Positions 26,343 to 34,590 of a stretch of DNA of 64,000 nucleotides are shown piece by piece (the first letter of the stretch is position 1; every line of letters starts with the position of its first letter). A program made the translations under genes and the position numbers. Origin of the DNA: DAOUAM01 sp034433305 (GTDB taxonomy: Bacteria; Chloroflexota; Dehalococcoidia; Lucifugimonadales; DAOUAM01). The stretch spans positions 1-64,000 of the forward strand of contig DAOUAM010000039.1 in assembly GCA_034433305.1 (NCBI GenBank). The letters are read 5' to 3'. The notes under the pieces are model-generated. The model did not search any database, was not told where the DNA came from, and saw nothing but the letters and a program-made list of their open reading frames with translations.

Positions 26343-27272
26343 ATGTGGACTTACATAGCACGCCGCCTGCTCTGGCTGCCCTTCATGCTCATCGCCGTGT
26401 CCCTCATAACCTTCACTCTTGGTCGCTTCGGTCCTGGAGACCCGGTGGAGGTCATGCTGGGCAACCGCTACGACCCGGAGGTAGCGGCTAATATCCGCCG
26501 CCAGCTTGGCCTGGACAGGCCATTCGTAGTGCAGTACGGCACCTATATGTGGGGCGTGTTCCGTGGCGACCTGGGTGAAAGCCTGCGCTACCGCGGCCAG
26601 TCCGTGGCGTCCCTTATTGGCCCCAAGATGTGGGTGTCGGCCCAGCTAGGCATCGCGGCCATGATCATCAGCCTGGGCGTAGGGCTGCCCCTGGGCTTCT
26701 TCATCGCCCACAGGCAGGGCAGATGGCAAGACCCGGCCACCGTGGCGCTGACCCTCATTCTCATGTCCATTCCCATCATGGTGGTAGTCCCGGTGCTGCT
26801 GTGGGCTATGTGCCTCAAGCTGACTCTGGTGCCCTGCTCAGGGTGGGGTGGGTTCTTCGATGCCAGGATCGTCATCCCGGCAGTGGCCCTGGGTGTGCCA
26901 GGCATAGCGGGGCTGACGCGGCTGATGCGGGCCAGCACCCTGGATGTCATGGGCCAGGAGTTCATCCGCACGGCGCGGGCCAAGGGCCTGACCGAGCTTA
27001 TGATAGACCGCCGCCATGTGCTGCGTAATGCCCTGATCCCCATCGTCACTGTGCTGGCCTTCTCCCTGGCCGGACTGCTGGGCGGCGCCTTCATCACCGA
27101 GACGCTACTGGGCATTCCGGGCATCGGGCGCTTCGTGGTGGAGTCTATCTTCCAGCGGGACTACCCGGTTATCATGGCGGTGACCCTCATCGGGGCCAGC
27201 GCCTTTGTCATCGCTAACCTGCTGGCGGACCTGGCCTATGCCGTTGTTGACCCACGGATACGCTACCAGTAG
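26343..27272 (+). CDS. ABC transporter permease, DppB/OppB type
   Basis: 309 residues with about six membrane helices. The N-terminus MWTYIARRLLWLPFMLIAV and the segment FGPGDPVEVMLG, then QLGLDRPFVVQYGTYMWGV, are typical of DppB/OppB. The cytoplasmic EAA loop is RTARAKGLTELMIDRRHVLRNAL, where the ATPases would dock. It forms the inner-membrane channel with the permease at 27330. Confidence 0.94.
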   Translation: MWTYIARRLLWLPFMLIAVSLITFTLGRFGPGDPVEVMLGNRYDPEVAANIRRQLGLDRPFVVQYGTYMWGVFRGDLGESLRYRGQSVASLIGPKMWVSAQLGIAAMIISLGVGLPLGFFIAHRQGRWQDPATVALTLILMSIPIMVVVPVLLWAMCLKLTLVPCSGWGGFFDARIVIPAVALGVPGIAGLTRLMRASTLDVMGQEFIRTARAKGLTELMIDRRHVLRNALIPIVTVLAFSLAGLLGGAFITETLLGIPGIGRFVVESIFQRDYPVIMAVTLIGASAFVIANLLADLAYAVVDPRIRYQ

Positions 27273-27329
27273 GCTGGGCCGCACCAGTGGGTGGTGCCTT
27301 AGTGTAACGTCCTCAAGAACCATGGGCAT

Positions 27330-28301
27330 ATGGAACTGAGCAGGGCTACATCCAAAGAAGCACAGGAACGTGAGAGACGCCAGAGGGGACACCTGGCCCG
27401 GGCCTGGGCACGGCTGGTGCGCAAAAAGATCGCCCTGGCCTGCCTGGCCGTCCTGGTGACAGTTTACTTGGCCGGCATCTTCGCCCCGCTCATTGCGCCA
27501 TACGACTACGCGCGGCAGGACTACACGGCCATCAGGCAGCCTCCAAGCTGGGAACACTGGGCCGGCACCGACCGGGCCGGGCGCGACATGTTCTCGCGGG
27601 TGCTCTGGGGGATTCAGAACACCGTCATCATCACCGTGGTGTCCATGGCCACCGGCGGCCTGTTCATCGGCATCACTTTGGGGCTGGTGTCGGGCTACTT
27701 TGGCAGGCGAATTGATGCCATCATCATGCGCACCGGCGAGGTCTTCGCCTCCTTCCCGGACATACTGCTGGTCATAATCCTGGCCGCCACGCTGAGGCCC
27801 AGAATAGTGGACTGGGTGAGGTGGCTGGAGGACCACACCTTCCTGGATGGCCTGGTGAGGACTGGCATTGTGGACTACTTTGTCGTCTCGCTGGCCCTGG
27901 TGTCCTTTGGCTGGATAGGCATGGCCCGGCTGGTGCGGGGCCAGGTGCTATCGCTGAAGGAGTCGCAGCACGTGGAGGCGGCCAGGGCCATAGGGGCTTC
28001 CACGCCGCGCATCCTGTTCCACCACCTGCTGCCCAACGTTATCAGCCCCATCATCGTCACAGTGAGCATGGGCATGGGCGTGCTGGTGGGCACGGAGATA
28101 GTCCTGAGTTGGCTGGGGCTGGGCATCCAGCCTCCAAGGCCCAGCCTTGGGCGGATGCTCTACGAGGCAGGCAGCCTGAGCGCCCTGAGGGAGGAGCCGT
28201 GGATGCTGCTGGCCCCTGGTTTCGTGGCCTGGCTCCTCATCCTGGCCTGGAACCTTCTGGGCGACGCCCTCAACGACGTCCTGAACCCCCGGACCAGGTA
28301 A
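27330..28301 (+). CDS. ABC transporter permease, DppC/OppC type
   Basis: 323 residues. A ~25-residue charged cytoplasmic N-terminus precedes TM1 (KIALACLAVLVTVYLAGIF), then the DppC-type LIAPYDYARQD and HWAGTDRAGRDMFSRVLWG. The EAA loop is EAARAIGASTPRILFHHLLPN. It is partner to the permease at 26343, 57 bp downstream. No oppD/oppF-type ATPase genes follow; the next gene is on the opposite strand, so the ATPases must be supplied from elsewhere. Confidence 0.94.
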   Translation: MELSRATSKEAQERERRQRGHLARAWARLVRKKIALACLAVLVTVYLAGIFAPLIAPYDYARQDYTAIRQPPSWEHWAGTDRAGRDMFSRVLWGIQNTVIITVVSMATGGLFIGITLGLVSGYFGRRIDAIIMRTGEVFASFPDILLVIILAATLRPRIVDWVRWLEDHTFLDGLVRTGIVDYFVVSLALVSFGWIGMARLVRGQVLSLKESQHVEAARAIGASTPRILFHHLLPNVISPIIVTVSMGMGVLVGTEIVLSWLGLGIQPPRPSLGRMLYEAGSLSALREEPWMLLAPGFVAWLLILAWNLLGDALNDVLNPRTR

Positions 28302-28307
28302 GCGCGG

Positions 28308-29789
28308 CTAGCGCCGGCGGGAGCGTATGCGCAGGCCCAGTCCCGCCAGGCCCACCAGCAGGGCAAGGGCAGAGGCATCGAAGACGCTGGCGCCCGCCAC
28401 AAGCGTCCCGGAGCATGCCCCTCCGCCGCTGCCTGGCGTGGGCTGCGGCTGTGCCCCGGCCGGCGGTGCGGTGGGCTGCGCTGCGGGCGTTAGCTCCCTT
28501 GCCTGGGGCGCGGGCGTCGGCGACGGCACGGGCGTGCTGGTGGCGGTCGGCTCCGGCGTGGGTGTGGCGATGCTGCCTATGGCCTCGGCCTGAGGCTGCG
28601 GCGTCAGGCTGTATGGCAGCACGGTGGGCCAGGGGCGGGGAGTAGGCAACACGGCCCCCTGCTGGGGCGGCGTGTACCTGGGCGCTCCTATGCTATCGCG
28701 CCAGGCGTTCTCCAACTCTACCCGGCCCATGCCATAGACCTGCTGCAGCGCGTCGTCTATGTTCCTGCCAGACTTGAGGGTAGCCATAAGCTCCCGCATC
28801 TTGTCAACCCCCCTAGAGTCAATCATGAAGCGGACCAGGCTCCTGGCCTGCCCATAGAAGATTATGACGTCCTCAGGGTTGCCAGGCAGGACGGGCATGG
28901 AGGTAATAGGCAGGAGCCTGTCGTTGGCCAGGGCGAACTCCAGGGCTATGTCGTAGGAGAAGCCCGGGTCTATGTTGCCGTACTCCGCCAGGCCCTCGTC
29001 CAGCCAGGACGGGACGGTGCGGAACACGCTATCGCCGGCGCGGTGGGTGAGAATGTGGGTGACCTCGTGAGAGGCCGTGCCCTTGGCCAGGCTGCCGCTG
29101 CCCAGGACCAGCAGCGTGCCAATGTCCACGAAGGCCTGGCCCTCGGTGATAAGCTCTCGCCGGATGGTGGCGCTGCCCGGCGGCAGGCCCTCCAGCATCT
29201 CCTTGACGTTGTTATACATGGTCACGCGGATGGGCTTCTGGGTATCGGCGCCTAGCAGTGGCCCCATCCTGTCCAGGGTCTCCAGTATAGCGTCCAGGAT
29301 AATCCTGGCCCGCGTCTGCACCGGGCCGTGGTAAGCGACGGTCACTGGCCCCTCGGAAACCTCCTCCCACTGGAAGCGGGCGTCGTAGTAGATGAACTGC
29401 TGCTGCTCGGTAGCCATGCGCTGCCCGCTGGAGTCTTCAACCTCGAAGTTGTACAGGACCAGGGTGCCGGGCGGGATATAGCGGGCGCTGGAGTTGGTGC
29501 GCCAGAAAAGCTCCGCGTTGACGGCTGGCCCCCGCTCGAAGTCCAGGTACTCGTACACCCCGGCGGTCTGGTCGCCTATCCTGAGCCTGACGGCGATGGA
29601 GGTAATGTCGCTGTCCGACTGTGCCTCCAACTTGACGCGGAACCCCTCCGGGAACTCGCTGGTAACACTTTGGGAAAGCACCCTGATGCTGCCTGTCCCG
29701 GACTGGGCCAGGGCCGCCCGGGCCGGCAGCAGTAGCAGCGCCAGGAACAGTGCCAGCGCCGCCAGGGATATCTTGCCAGGACCTGTCAT
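28308..29789 (-). CDS. Secreted peptidase MA-like metallopeptidase with C-terminal anchor
   Basis: 493 residues. A signal peptide (LAALALFLALLLLPARAALAQ) leads to a beta-rich N-domain and then a zinc-metallopeptidase domain with HEVTH (241-245) and SWLDEGLAEYG, the gluzincin-like pair of peptidase MA. A Thr/Pro-rich stretch of ~70 residues precedes a C-terminal hydrophobic helix ending in RIRSRRR, like sorting or anchoring signals. ATG at 29789 was chosen over an in-frame TTG two codons earlier because AGGTGA is placed correctly for it. Confidence 0.85.
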   Translation of the reverse strand: MTGPGKISLAALALFLALLLLPARAALAQSGTGSIRVLSQSVTSEFPEGFRVKLEAQSDSDITSIAVRLRIGDQTAGVYEYLDFERGPAVNAELFWRTNSSARYIPPGTLVLYNFEVEDSSGQRMATEQQQFIYYDARFQWEEVSEGPVTVAYHGPVQTRARIILDAILETLDRMGPLLGADTQKPIRVTMYNNVKEMLEGLPPGSATIRRELITEGQAFVDIGTLLVLGSGSLAKGTASHEVTHILTHRAGDSVFRTVPSWLDEGLAEYGNIDPGFSYDIALEFALANDRLLPITSMPVLPGNPEDVIIFYGQARSLVRFMIDSRGVDKMRELMATLKSGRNIDDALQQVYGMGRVELENAWRDSIGAPRYTPPQQGAVLPTPRPWPTVLPYSLTPQPQAEAIGSIATPTPEPTATSTPVPSPTPAPQARELTPAAQPTAPPAGAQPQPTPGSGGGACSGTLVAGASVFDASALALLVGLAGLGLRIRSRRR

Positions 29790-29888
29790 TACCAATCACC
29801 TACTCCAGGAGGTGGCGCCGCAAGACCTCCCGTCCCTGACTGAAAAGTGGCGTGCAGCAAGCGCCTCCAGGCGAAGGGAGTGGAAGGC

Positions 29889-30620
29889 CTAGCGCACAGG
29901 TGACGTCTTGCCCGCAACGCCACCGCCTTCGGTGCCTTCCTGCTCCTGCTCGACGCCTACTGCCTGGAGGACACGCTTCAGCAGCTCCTCCTCGGGCACA
30001 GCCCCGACGAACTGCACCTTGTCATTGATGACCGTCTTGGGCACGCTCATCACCCGGTATGCCTGGGCAAGCTGCGGGAACTCCTGCACTTCTACTACGT
30101 CAGCGCGCACCCTGGAGGATTCCAGCGCCATCGCATGGGCCACACGGGCCAGCGCGGGGCAGTGTGGTCAGGTGGGCGTCACGAAGACCTGGATATGCAC
30201 GTCCTCCTTCAGCGCTTTGAGCTGCCGCCGGGTCTCAAGCTGGAGCGTGCTGCGCTTGCTGGCCGCCGCCATGATAGTGTCCAGCAGCAGGGCAAACTCA
30301 TACCCGGAAGGCATACCGAAGAACCGGACGTTGTCGGCGTCGCCGCTGCCGATGATAATCGCAGGAATCCGGTCTATGCCCTTCTCCAGCGCCCCTCGCT
30401 GGTCCTGGTAGAAGTCCACTATCTCCAGGTGCAGCCTGGGCGACAGGGATACAAGCTCCTCCAGCAACTGCTGGGTAGGCCCGCAGGTCTGGCACTCGCG
30501 GCCGGGGATGTACAGCCCGGTCAGTCGGCGGGTGTACAGGGTAATGTTCACGTCGCGCTTCAGTTCTTGCTCGAACCTGCGCTGGACTTCCTGGCGGTCT
30601 CGTGGCTGGAGTATCGGCAT
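29889..30620 (-). CDS. Two-domain thioredoxin-fold oxidoreductase (PDO-like) with in-frame UGA: probable selenoprotein
   Basis: 243 residues if the UGA at 30170-30168 is read as Sec151. The two halves are thioredoxin folds as in protein disulfide oxidoreductases: the first has C43-Q-T-C46 (GRECQTCGPTQQLLEEL), the second TPT-U151-P-H-C154-P followed by ALARVAHAMALESSRV and the cis-Pro segment VMSVPKTVIN. In Cys-containing relatives this site is TPTCPxCP, so UGA falls exactly on the N-terminal redox residue. The frame continues 74 more conserved-looking codons. ATG at 30620 has AGGTGA upstream. The gene lies 100 bp upstream of the metallopeptidase gene on the same strand. Confidence 0.82.
30140..30170 (-). 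promoter_or_regulatory. Possible SECIS-like stem-loop after UGA in the PDO-like gene
   Basis: Immediately after the UGA, CCACAC pairs perfectly with GTGTGG (6 bp), with an inner 3-bp GCC/GGC stem and a 7-base loop. This is compatible with a bacterial SECIS, but the loop sits closer to the UGA than in the Escherichia coli fdhF model, so the call is weaker than for grdB. Confidence 0.45.
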
Positions 30621-30699
30621 CGTGTCACCTGGGAGAAACAGAGTCCCCGGCTGGCCTCGCCTGCAGCGCCAGCCTGGGGCATCGGTCAGCACGCTTACT

Positions 30700-30728
30700 A
30701 TTGTAGCCCAGCCCACGTGCCTTACAAA
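30700..30728 (-). promoter_or_regulatory. Possible promoter of the PDO-like selenoprotein gene
   Basis: On the minus strand TACAAT (30705-30700) is preceded by TTTGTA (30728-30723) with a 17-bp spacer. It lies 80 bp before the ATG at 30620. The -35 match is poor. Confidence 0.35.
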
Positions 30729-30750
30729 AGGTCTGTCCCAGGCCGGGGCA

Positions 30751-30870
30751 AGGCCAGCCCCTCTCTAGCTCTCCTCCAGAGGGGGCGAGAACAGTCCCTG
30801 CCCCCCAGTGGGGGAAGGCCAAGGCCTGCCCCTTCGGCACGCTCAGGACAGGCCCGAGCCTGTCGAGGGA
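30751..30870. repeat. Family B palindromic repeat, third locus
   Basis: Same core as at 7101-7268: CCCTCTCTAGCTCTCCTCC, GGGGGCGAGAACAGTCCC and CCCCCCAGTGGGGGAAGGCC. It is followed by a second palindromic module (AGGCCTGCCCCTTCGGCACG then AGGACAGGCCCGAGCCTGT). It marks the left edge of the GC-poor segment. Confidence 0.7.
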
Positions 30871-30897
30871 ATGGGGGCATGAGTCTTGCCAATGGGT

Positions 30898-30948
30898 GGG
30901 ACCTTGGACACACCCTTAAGGGAGGGACCTTCCACATAACCTTTAAGG
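30898..30948. repeat. Imperfect direct repeat, period 26 bp
   Basis: GGGACCTTGGACACACCCTT (from 30898) and GGGACCTTCCACATAACCTT (from 30924) are two copies ending in TAAGG. They lie in the 600-bp non-coding stretch 30621-31227, which otherwise holds the family B repeat and an A/T-rich part (31050-31100) with no gene seen. Confidence 0.55.
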
Positions 30949-31227
30949 CCAAGCCACTTCGATTCCGACTTGCCATACATTGGTTCAAGCTATCAGCAGG
31001 GAAGGCATGCCAGAGAGCCCTGTGACGACGACCTGTATAGCTCCGATTATCATGTATTATTCTAGATAATTTTGCATGCTTTCGTAGATAATAAATGAAT
31101 GGCGACGATACCATAGAGGTAACACGAGTCCTTCTGACGTTATTCAAATCTGGACGCTTGACCAACTTCATCGAAGACTCTGGTATTCTGGTATCCTGCG
31201 TGCATACCACCCTCAGAGGAGCGCACC

Positions 31228-32442
31228 TTGGCGACGCGGTTCCCAATACAGCACCTGCTCGGCAAAGAGATCGCCGACATTGTCAGAAGGCACGGCATAT
31301 CACGTACAGCGCTTGCGGAACAGATGGGGGTGACCCTCGACACCATTAACAACTGGTGCAGTGGAAGAACAAGGATAGGGATTGGTCATCTCCATCAGCT
31401 TCTCGAATTGTTAGAGCGGCGTGGTCACTCGCCAACTAGACTGCGCGATCTACTGAAGAAGTATCTGGAGGCTTACGGCGTAAGTCCACACCTACTAGAC
31501 CAGCTCTTTGCTGCTAGCAGTGATCACTTTACAGCTAATCAGGACTTCGTCGCTTGCATCTGTACTGATAGAAGAAATAGCACGGTAGAGAGGATTTGTG
31601 AAGGCATAATAGAAACTTTTACACGATATGGTTTCAAAAACCTGTTGGTCCTGGACGTGTGTGGTAAACCCCAGCTTTTCGATTATTGCATCGGGGAAAT
31701 TACACGCGCTCGCCCTATTGGGGTACTCTTCAATGATATACCTCTTGCTCAGCCGTCAGTGGATTTGATAGCTCGACTACTCTCCCGCGAGAATATTGCT
31801 GGCGTGTTTATCTATAGTGTTCCAACGCCAGATGCTTGTGAGGGAGGAAGAATCTCCTGGGGCTGCTCCCAAGCTGAAATACTGGCAAACCATGCAACAC
31901 AATTGCTGCTGGAAAGGGGGCACTCAAGAATAGCCATAATCCTGCAGACTACGAGCGATTCGCGTCTGAAATTCTTGGCTGGATATAGACAGGCCCTTGA
32001 ACACGCTGGCATCGAGTACGACCCAACTCTTGTATCCTGGGGCATTGACTTCCTGGGGTTTCCTAGTATTGAAGAAGTCTTGGTCTCCGAATATCAACAG
32101 CAAGTGATAGAGCTGGTAAGGAACAATGAGGTGACTGGACTTATCGCGACATCCCCGGTTGCCGCGTTGCAGATCATCACAGCAATGCGCCGCGAACTGC
32201 AGGCATGGCCAGGAGATAAATCCATCGTTGTGATAGGCCAGAATGAGTGGCTGAAGCACCTGGTGAGTCCACCCTTCACGAGCGTTCTGCCCGCAGCCGA
32301 CATCGTTGGCCGTCAGGCCGCAGAGTTGTTAGTCCAGATGTGCTCACGCTTTGGAGGGCAGCACACGGGTCGCGGCGTTGCAATACAAGAGGTTACTGTC
32401 GAACATCTGGAAGATGGGTCCATCAAGGACTTACGCCGATGA
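31228..32442 (+). CDS. XRE-type HTH fused to LacI/GalR-like ligand-binding domain, transcriptional regulator
   Basis: 404 residues. The N-terminal ~60 residues form an XRE/Cro-like helix-turn-helix (IADIVRRHGISRTALAEQMG, TLDTINNWCSG), then a helical linker. From about residue 105 there is a periplasmic-binding-protein-like sensor typical of LacI regulators: NQDFVACICTD, IAGVFIYSVPT, LLLERGHSRIAIIL, GYRQALEHAGIEYDP, ITAMRRELQAWPGDKSIVVIG. The start is TTG with AGAGGA 7 bp upstream. Its GC content is clearly lower than the rest of the window. It converges on the grdB-grdE-binding protein unit and is its likely regulator (inference). Confidence 0.85.
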   Translation: MATRFPIQHLLGKEIADIVRRHGISRTALAEQMGVTLDTINNWCSGRTRIGIGHLHQLLELLERRGHSPTRLRDLLKKYLEAYGVSPHLLDQLFAASSDHFTANQDFVACICTDRRNSTVERICEGIIETFTRYGFKNLLVLDVCGKPQLFDYCIGEITRARPIGVLFNDIPLAQPSVDLIARLLSRENIAGVFIYSVPTPDACEGGRISWGCSQAEILANHATQLLLERGHSRIAIILQTTSDSRLKFLAGYRQALEHAGIEYDPTLVSWGIDFLGFPSIEEVLVSEYQQQVIELVRNNEVTGLIATSPVAALQIITAMRRELQAWPGDKSIVVIGQNEWLKHLVSPPFTSVLPAADIVGRQAAELLVQMCSRFGGQHTGRGVAIQEVTVEHLEDGSIKDLRR

Positions 32443-32574
32443 CAGTGACCCTCATATGCGGGGACCCGGTCAAAAGCCCCTTTTAGCGCAACACACTGAT
32501 AGCCCCAGAAATCTCCCTCCCCGTATAGGTCTGGTACCAGGACAGCTTGATACTCTGCTGACTCGGCTTACAGA

Positions 32575-34347
32575 CTAGGGTGCTGGTTGTGCCGACTCCA
32601 GATTGTCAGGCCAGGTATTTGCATGGAATGTTTGCTCCCAACTCTTTATCTTTGGCCCGTATGCCCAGGGGCTCTTCCATGTCAATACCGGCGCATGGGG
32701 CAACACTTCGTGCGCCCAGTCCACATAGTCTCTCCAGACCAGCCATGCTTCCTCTTCATCCACCTTTGGCAGGAGGCGGTCCTGGAACTCGGCAGGCTTC
32801 GCCATTTCAGCGCCTGTGTTCCAAGCCGAGCGGTTAGTTATCTCGGCCATACCACTGCTGGCCACGCCGGAGGGCGTGCTGGTGGATGAACCCCAACCGA
32901 ACGACCAGACGTCGTGGATGGTCCTGGATACCATGGTTGGTCGCCGAGCGCTGTAAGTCGCCTTCTCTATGTTGGCGTTCAGTCCTATCTCCTTCCACTG
33001 TATGGCCACTGACTCAGCAACTTCTTCGAAGGGCGGGGCGAACCCAGTGGGAATAAAGTAGGTAAAGCTGAACCCGTTGGCGTAGCCCGCATCCGCCAGA
33101 TACTGTTTCGCTTTCGCTATGTCGAAGGGGATTTCCCACTTGGGGTCCCAGCGAGGGGAGTCCGGAGCCAGAGTAATGACGTAGCTGGGCAGACCCAGCC
33201 CTGAGGTGAATTTTTCCACCATTGTCTGGCGGTCCAGCGCCATGGACATGGCCCAGCGTACCTTGCGCGCCTTCTCCAGCGAATCTGGATTCTCAGCATC
33301 ACCTACCCATGGCAGGTCTTTGAACTGATTGTATGTCTCTCTCGGATTACCAGAGGAATCTGTCTTCATTTGATACTGCCCGGCGAACATGATTGACATT
33401 CCGCTTCCACCCAGGATCGGGGATACTTCCAGCCTGACCCCAGGTATTTTCTTTATGTCTTCCACCAGGGCCACATTCGCTTGCAGCATATCGGCCTCGC
33501 CAGACTGGAGCATGGCCGTCCTCGTGGCCTCCTCTGGCACTTCCAAGGCATCTACACGGGCAAAGCTAGGCGTTTGCCTCCAGTGGTCAGGTACCGCCTC
33601 CAGGGTTATGTGGTCATCAGCCACGTGTTCCAATACCTTGAATGGGCCAGTGGCTACAGCGTTCAGATTGACAAAGTCACGCCCCTTTTCATCAAAGTAT
33701 TTCTTACTCTGGATCGGCGCTGGAGAGCTATCCATGCGTAGCTTCCTAAACCACCTTACCGTCGGCTGGGCGAAGGTGATGTGCAGATTGTAGTCATCAA
33801 TTTTGTCCAATGAGCTGTAATCCTGGGAGATGGCATCAGCCTCAGTGAAAACAGTCCCCTCCGCAGCCGTCTCATCCAATGAGAATATCACATCATCCGA
33901 TGTCATCTCTCCATACTTGGGGTCATGGAACTTGACACCTCTGTTAAGCTCAAAGCTCACACCCTTGCCTTCGGCATCGAGTTTCCAGGACTTGGCAATT
34001 AGAGGTACAGTCTCACCTTTACGGTTCAAGTCCAAAAGCGACTCCTGAATACTCAGTTGAGTATTGCGCTGGCTATAGGGATAGGCTACCTTGGAGGAAC
34101 TGTAAAGAGGCGGTCCTACGTCGGTCAGCGCTAACACTAACTTGCCTGTTGGCACTGAAGGCGCAGGCGTTGCCTGGGGGGTGGAAGTTGGCGCAGGTAT
34201 AGGAGTCGCTCTGGCTGTTGGTGTTGCAATCGGCGCAACGCTGGTAGGTGGAGTAGAAGTGGGGGCCTGGGTTGTCGACGATGCACACGCCGCGACAGCT
34301 ATCAAGGTGATGGCAATTAAGCTCAGCAAGCTGAAGTTCATCTTCAC
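32575..34347 (-). CDS. ABC transporter substrate-binding lipoprotein (family 5)
   Basis: 590 residues. Signal peptide FSLLSLIAITLIAVAAC has a lipobox Cys, then a ~45-residue Thr/Pro/Ala linker and a family-5 solute-binding domain (KLVLALTDVGPPLYSS, DLNRKGETVPLIAKSWKLD, AVATGPFKVLEH, WAMSMALDRQTMVEKF). Either GTG at 34347 or ATG at 34341 could be the start. It follows grdE by 243 bp on the same strand. No permease or ATPase genes are beside it. It may deliver the substrate for the reductase or work with the importer at 24.5-28.3 kb. Confidence 0.88.
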   Translation of the reverse strand: MKMNFSLLSLIAITLIAVAACASSTTQAPTSTPPTSVAPIATPTARATPIPAPTSTPQATPAPSVPTGKLVLALTDVGPPLYSSSKVAYPYSQRNTQLSIQESLLDLNRKGETVPLIAKSWKLDAEGKGVSFELNRGVKFHDPKYGEMTSDDVIFSLDETAAEGTVFTEADAISQDYSSLDKIDDYNLHITFAQPTVRWFRKLRMDSSPAPIQSKKYFDEKGRDFVNLNAVATGPFKVLEHVADDHITLEAVPDHWRQTPSFARVDALEVPEEATRTAMLQSGEADMLQANVALVEDIKKIPGVRLEVSPILGGSGMSIMFAGQYQMKTDSSGNPRETYNQFKDLPWVGDAENPDSLEKARKVRWAMSMALDRQTMVEKFTSGLGLPSYVITLAPDSPRWDPKWEIPFDIAKAKQYLADAGYANGFSFTYFIPTGFAPPFEEVAESVAIQWKEIGLNANIEKATYSARRPTMVSRTIHDVWSFGWGSSTSTPSGVASSGMAEITNRSAWNTGAEMAKPAEFQDRLLPKVDEEEAWLVWRDYVDWAHEVLPHAPVLTWKSPWAYGPKIKSWEQTFHANTWPDNLESAQPAP

Positions 34348-34590
34348 GTCATCTCTCCATTTTCGGCAGTTGCGTGGACCGCTGCTCTTCCCCGGTCAAG
34401 TCTTGAATTGGCCTTGTGCCCAGGTTAGGTCTTATGTGTGACCAGCCGCACCCTTGCTCCTCAGCATATGTCGGCTGCAAGCTGAACCAGGTATCCCCGT
34501 TCCCCTTTACCTATACTGAGTCAATAAGGTGCATCAACTGAATTCCAGTACCCCAACAGTGGCCCAATAGGCGGCCTGCGTTCCGTCATG

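Noticed and set aside
30168..30170. The TGA in the thioredoxin-fold gene as a stop splitting two genes
   Set aside because: The second half begins in mid-domain without its own ribosome-binding site, and the UGA replaces exactly one redox Cys of UxxC.
31158..31189. Promoter TTGACC/TATTCT before the XRE/LacI regulator
   Set aside because: The spacer would be 20 bp, too long for a confident sigma-70 promoter.
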